Source of the DNA: Flavobacterium cupreum
GTDB taxonomy: Bacteria > Bacteroidota > Bacteroidia > Flavobacteriales > Flavobacteriaceae
Assembly (NCBI RefSeq): GCF_003996965.1
Contig: NZ_QWDM01000009.1
Coordinates: 167,788-231,787 of the forward strand
DNA: 64,000 nt
Reading direction: 5' to 3'
The notes under the pieces are model-generated. The model did no database searches. It was not told where the DNA came from and saw only the letters and a program-made list of their open reading frames with translations. The first letter of the stretch is position 1; each line of letters begins with the position of its first letter. Made by a program: the position numbers and the translations under genes. Below are positions 62,506-64,000 of the stretch, in pieces.

Positions 62506-63894
62506 ATGAAAAAAATGCAATATGCCATAGTAGATATCGAAACCACAGGCGGTAATGCCAGTGGCAGCCGGATTACGGAAATTGCCATTATTATTCACGA
62601 CGGCACAACTGTACTAGACAAATACGAAACACTCGTAAATCCGCAAAAAGAGATACCGCTTCCGATTTTTGCCCTAACCGGTATTAACAACGAAATGGTA
62701 CAGCATGCCCCTATTTTCGATGATATTGCCGAAAAAGTACTGGAACTCCTGACCGACAGGATATTCGTTGCCCATAATGTCAACTTCGATTATTCTTTTG
62801 TGCGTCATGAGATTGAAAAGGCGGGTTTTAAATGGACCGCCCGAAAACTTTGTACCGTTCGCGCTGCCCGAAAAATTAAACCGGGACTGAGTTCGTATAG
62901 TCTCGGCAATCTTTGCAATTCACTGGACATCCCCGTAAAAGACAGGCACCGCGCTGGAGGAGACGCAGCTGCAACGGTCATCTTATTCGAACGATTATTA
63001 GCATGGGATGACGAAGGCGTGATTTCAAAAATGATCAAAAATACGGCACAGGACCAGCGTTTGCCACCCAATCTGCCGCCGAAGGATTTTGAACAGTTAC
63101 CGGAAAAACCGGGCGTCTATTACTTCTACAACCAACTCAAAAAAGTAATCTACGTCGGAAAGGCCATAAACATCAAAAAACGTGTGGCGTCACACTTCAG
63201 TGGTCACAATATCAATCCGCAAAGACAAAACTTCCTGCGGGATATTCACAGTATTTCTTTTGAGGTCTGCGCCACCGAACTGATGGCGCTGCTTTTGGAA
63301 TGCACGGAAATCAAAAAGCTTTGGCCTGCCTACAACAGAGCCTTAAAACGTTTTGAAGCCAAATATGGACTCTATCAGTATGAAGCCCGCAATGGTTATC
63401 GATATCTGGCAATTGGAAAAATGGGGAAATTTCAGGACAGCATTGAAGTTTTCAACAGCGAATTTGCTGCCATCAACCTGCTGCGCTCCCTCTCCGAACA
63501 ATTCGATATTGACTATCGGTTCTGCAAATATTCAAAGCCGGAACTCGGAGAATTTCTGCCCCAAAAAGATCCTACCGATTTACCCGATGCCGCTTCCCAC
63601 AATTCCAAAATCGAAAGGGCGATCGACTTTTTCCTGAACAGCAGGTCTACGTTCGCTATTGTCGATAAAGGCAGATCAGCTGAGGAACGCAGTTGTATCT
63701 GGGTCGAAAAAGGCCATTTTTACGGCATGGGATACATCACTTCTGATGTTGCGATTACAGAGCCTTCTCAGATAAAAGATTTCGTCACCCCGTACGCCAG
63801 TAATCAGTATATCATGCAGCTGATTGATACTTATGCGAAAAAGTATCCGAGGAAGGTGTTTTTTAATAGAAATTGCAAATTCCGGTTATATTGA
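62506..63894 (+). CDS. DEDDh exonuclease fused to GIY-YIG nuclease, 3' end possibly altered
   Basis: A 462-residue protein. The N-terminal domain is a DnaQ-type exonuclease: AIVDIETTGGNASGSRITE, FVAHNVNFDYSFVRHEI and HRAGGDAAATVILFE hold the acidic and His residues. At residues about 195-280 a GIY-YIG domain follows (KPGVYYFYNQLKKVIYVGKA). The layout matches polymerase-epsilon-like/UvrC-like repair nucleases of Bacteroidota. The stop codon TGA at 63892-63894 is also the first base triplet of the first 24-bp repeat of a putative IS21 end, so the last few codons (CKFRLY) may not be native. Confidence 0.85.
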   Translation: MKKMQYAIVDIETTGGNASGSRITEIAIIIHDGTTVLDKYETLVNPQKEIPLPIFALTGINNEMVQHAPIFDDIAEKVLELLTDRIFVAHNVNFDYSFVRHEIEKAGFKWTARKLCTVRAARKIKPGLSSYSLGNLCNSLDIPVKDRHRAGGDAAATVILFERLLAWDDEGVISKMIKNTAQDQRLPPNLPPKDFEQLPEKPGVYYFYNQLKKVIYVGKAINIKKRVASHFSGHNINPQRQNFLRDIHSISFEVCATELMALLLECTEIKKLWPAYNRALKRFEAKYGLYQYEARNGYRYLAIGKMGKFQDSIEVFNSEFAAINLLRSLSEQFDIDYRFCKYSKPELGEFLPQKDPTDLPDAASHNSKIERAIDFFLNSRSTFAIVDKGRSAEERSCIWVEKGHFYGMGYITSDVAITEPSQIKDFVTPYASNQYIMQLIDTYAKKYPRKVFFNRNCKFRLY

Positions 63895-63987
63895 TCACCC
63901 CATTCCGTTTTAAAGTGAGCACCTGATTCCAGTTCAAAATGACCACCTAATTCCGGTGCAAAGTGAGCACCTCCGTTTTGATTAAAA
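63892..63987. mobile_element. Terminal repeats of an IS21-like element (edge)
   Basis: Four tandem units with an exact 24-bp period begin at 63892, 63916, 63940 and 63964. The consensus is TGANCACCTNATTCCGGTNC then AAAG. Repeated motifs of this kind at both ends, bound by the transposase, are typical of IS21-family elements, and the unit words GTGAGCACCTGATTCCGGT are recurrent at Bacteroidota IS21 ends as far as I recall. No transposase gene is inside the window; it would start to the right. Confidence 0.6.
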
Positions 63988-64000
63988 ACTATATTTTTTC

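Overview
The window looks like a chromosome segment from Flavobacterium or a close relative (Bacteroidota). The reasons are low GC, a SusC/SusD pair with a hybrid two-component regulator, two proteins with type IX secretion (T9SS) C-terminal sorting domains, Bacteroidota-type -7 promoter boxes (TANNTTTG), and intergenic spaces full of short-word repeats. No rRNA, tRNA or CRISPR array was found.

Layout. 1-0.95 kb: tail of a Crp/Fnr regulator and a membrane methyltransferase-like gene. 1.0-18.9 kb: a polysaccharide utilisation locus (PUL). On the minus strand SusC and SusD are followed by a clan GH-A hydrolase, three GH43-type five-bladed-propeller enzymes, a GH2 enzyme and an aldose 1-epimerase; the divergent plus-strand gene is the one-protein hybrid sensor/regulator. 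Several arabinofuranosidase/xylosidase-type enzymes suggest an arabinose-rich plant glycan as substrate (inference). A 1-kb array of palindromic repeats splits the enzyme genes. 19-24.4 kb: a PAP2 phosphatase, then a minus-strand lipoprotein operon: one lipoprotein with a JAMM-like HNHP motif followed by seven tandem paralogues of about 140 residues, the last killed by one nonsense codon. 24.6-34 kb: a T9SS-secreted GH87-like alpha-1,3-glucanase, several small redox/detoxification genes, a Crp/Fnr regulator and a frameshifted T9SS beta-helix protein. 34-36.8 kb: AraC regulator, IMPase-like and NAD(P)-binding genes, and a cold-shock protein.

37-54 kb is the most coherent accessory region. It holds a chloroperoxidase-type hydrolase, an isochorismatase-like hydrolase, an outer-membrane porin, an aminopeptidase-N-domain protein, an amidohydrolase, DoxX, Dps, a DUF1275 protein, a histidine kinase with an NtrC-type regulator, an esterase, a cupin, TMEM175, a second sigma-54 activator and a ring-cleaving dioxygenase. 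The dioxygenase/esterase/DoxX combination resembles electrophile (quinone) defence sets. Three promoter regions here share a palindrome TTACGA-N4-TCGTAA placed 70-84 bp upstream of a sigma-54-like GG-N10-GC element. Two of them also share a second palindrome (TTAATCTAGGTTAA) exactly 37 bp upstream of a TANNTTTG box. I infer a small regulon controlled by the local sigma-54 activators.

54-64 kb: an MreB paralogue; an acidic repeat protein, a possible cysteine-amidase-like protein and a possible amidoligase-like protein, all on the plus strand; a PRISE-type reductase; a Crp/Fnr regulator; a PhyH-type dioxygenase; and an exonuclease/GIY-YIG fusion. The stop codon of that last gene falls in the first of four exact 24-bp repeats that look like the end of an IS21-family element.
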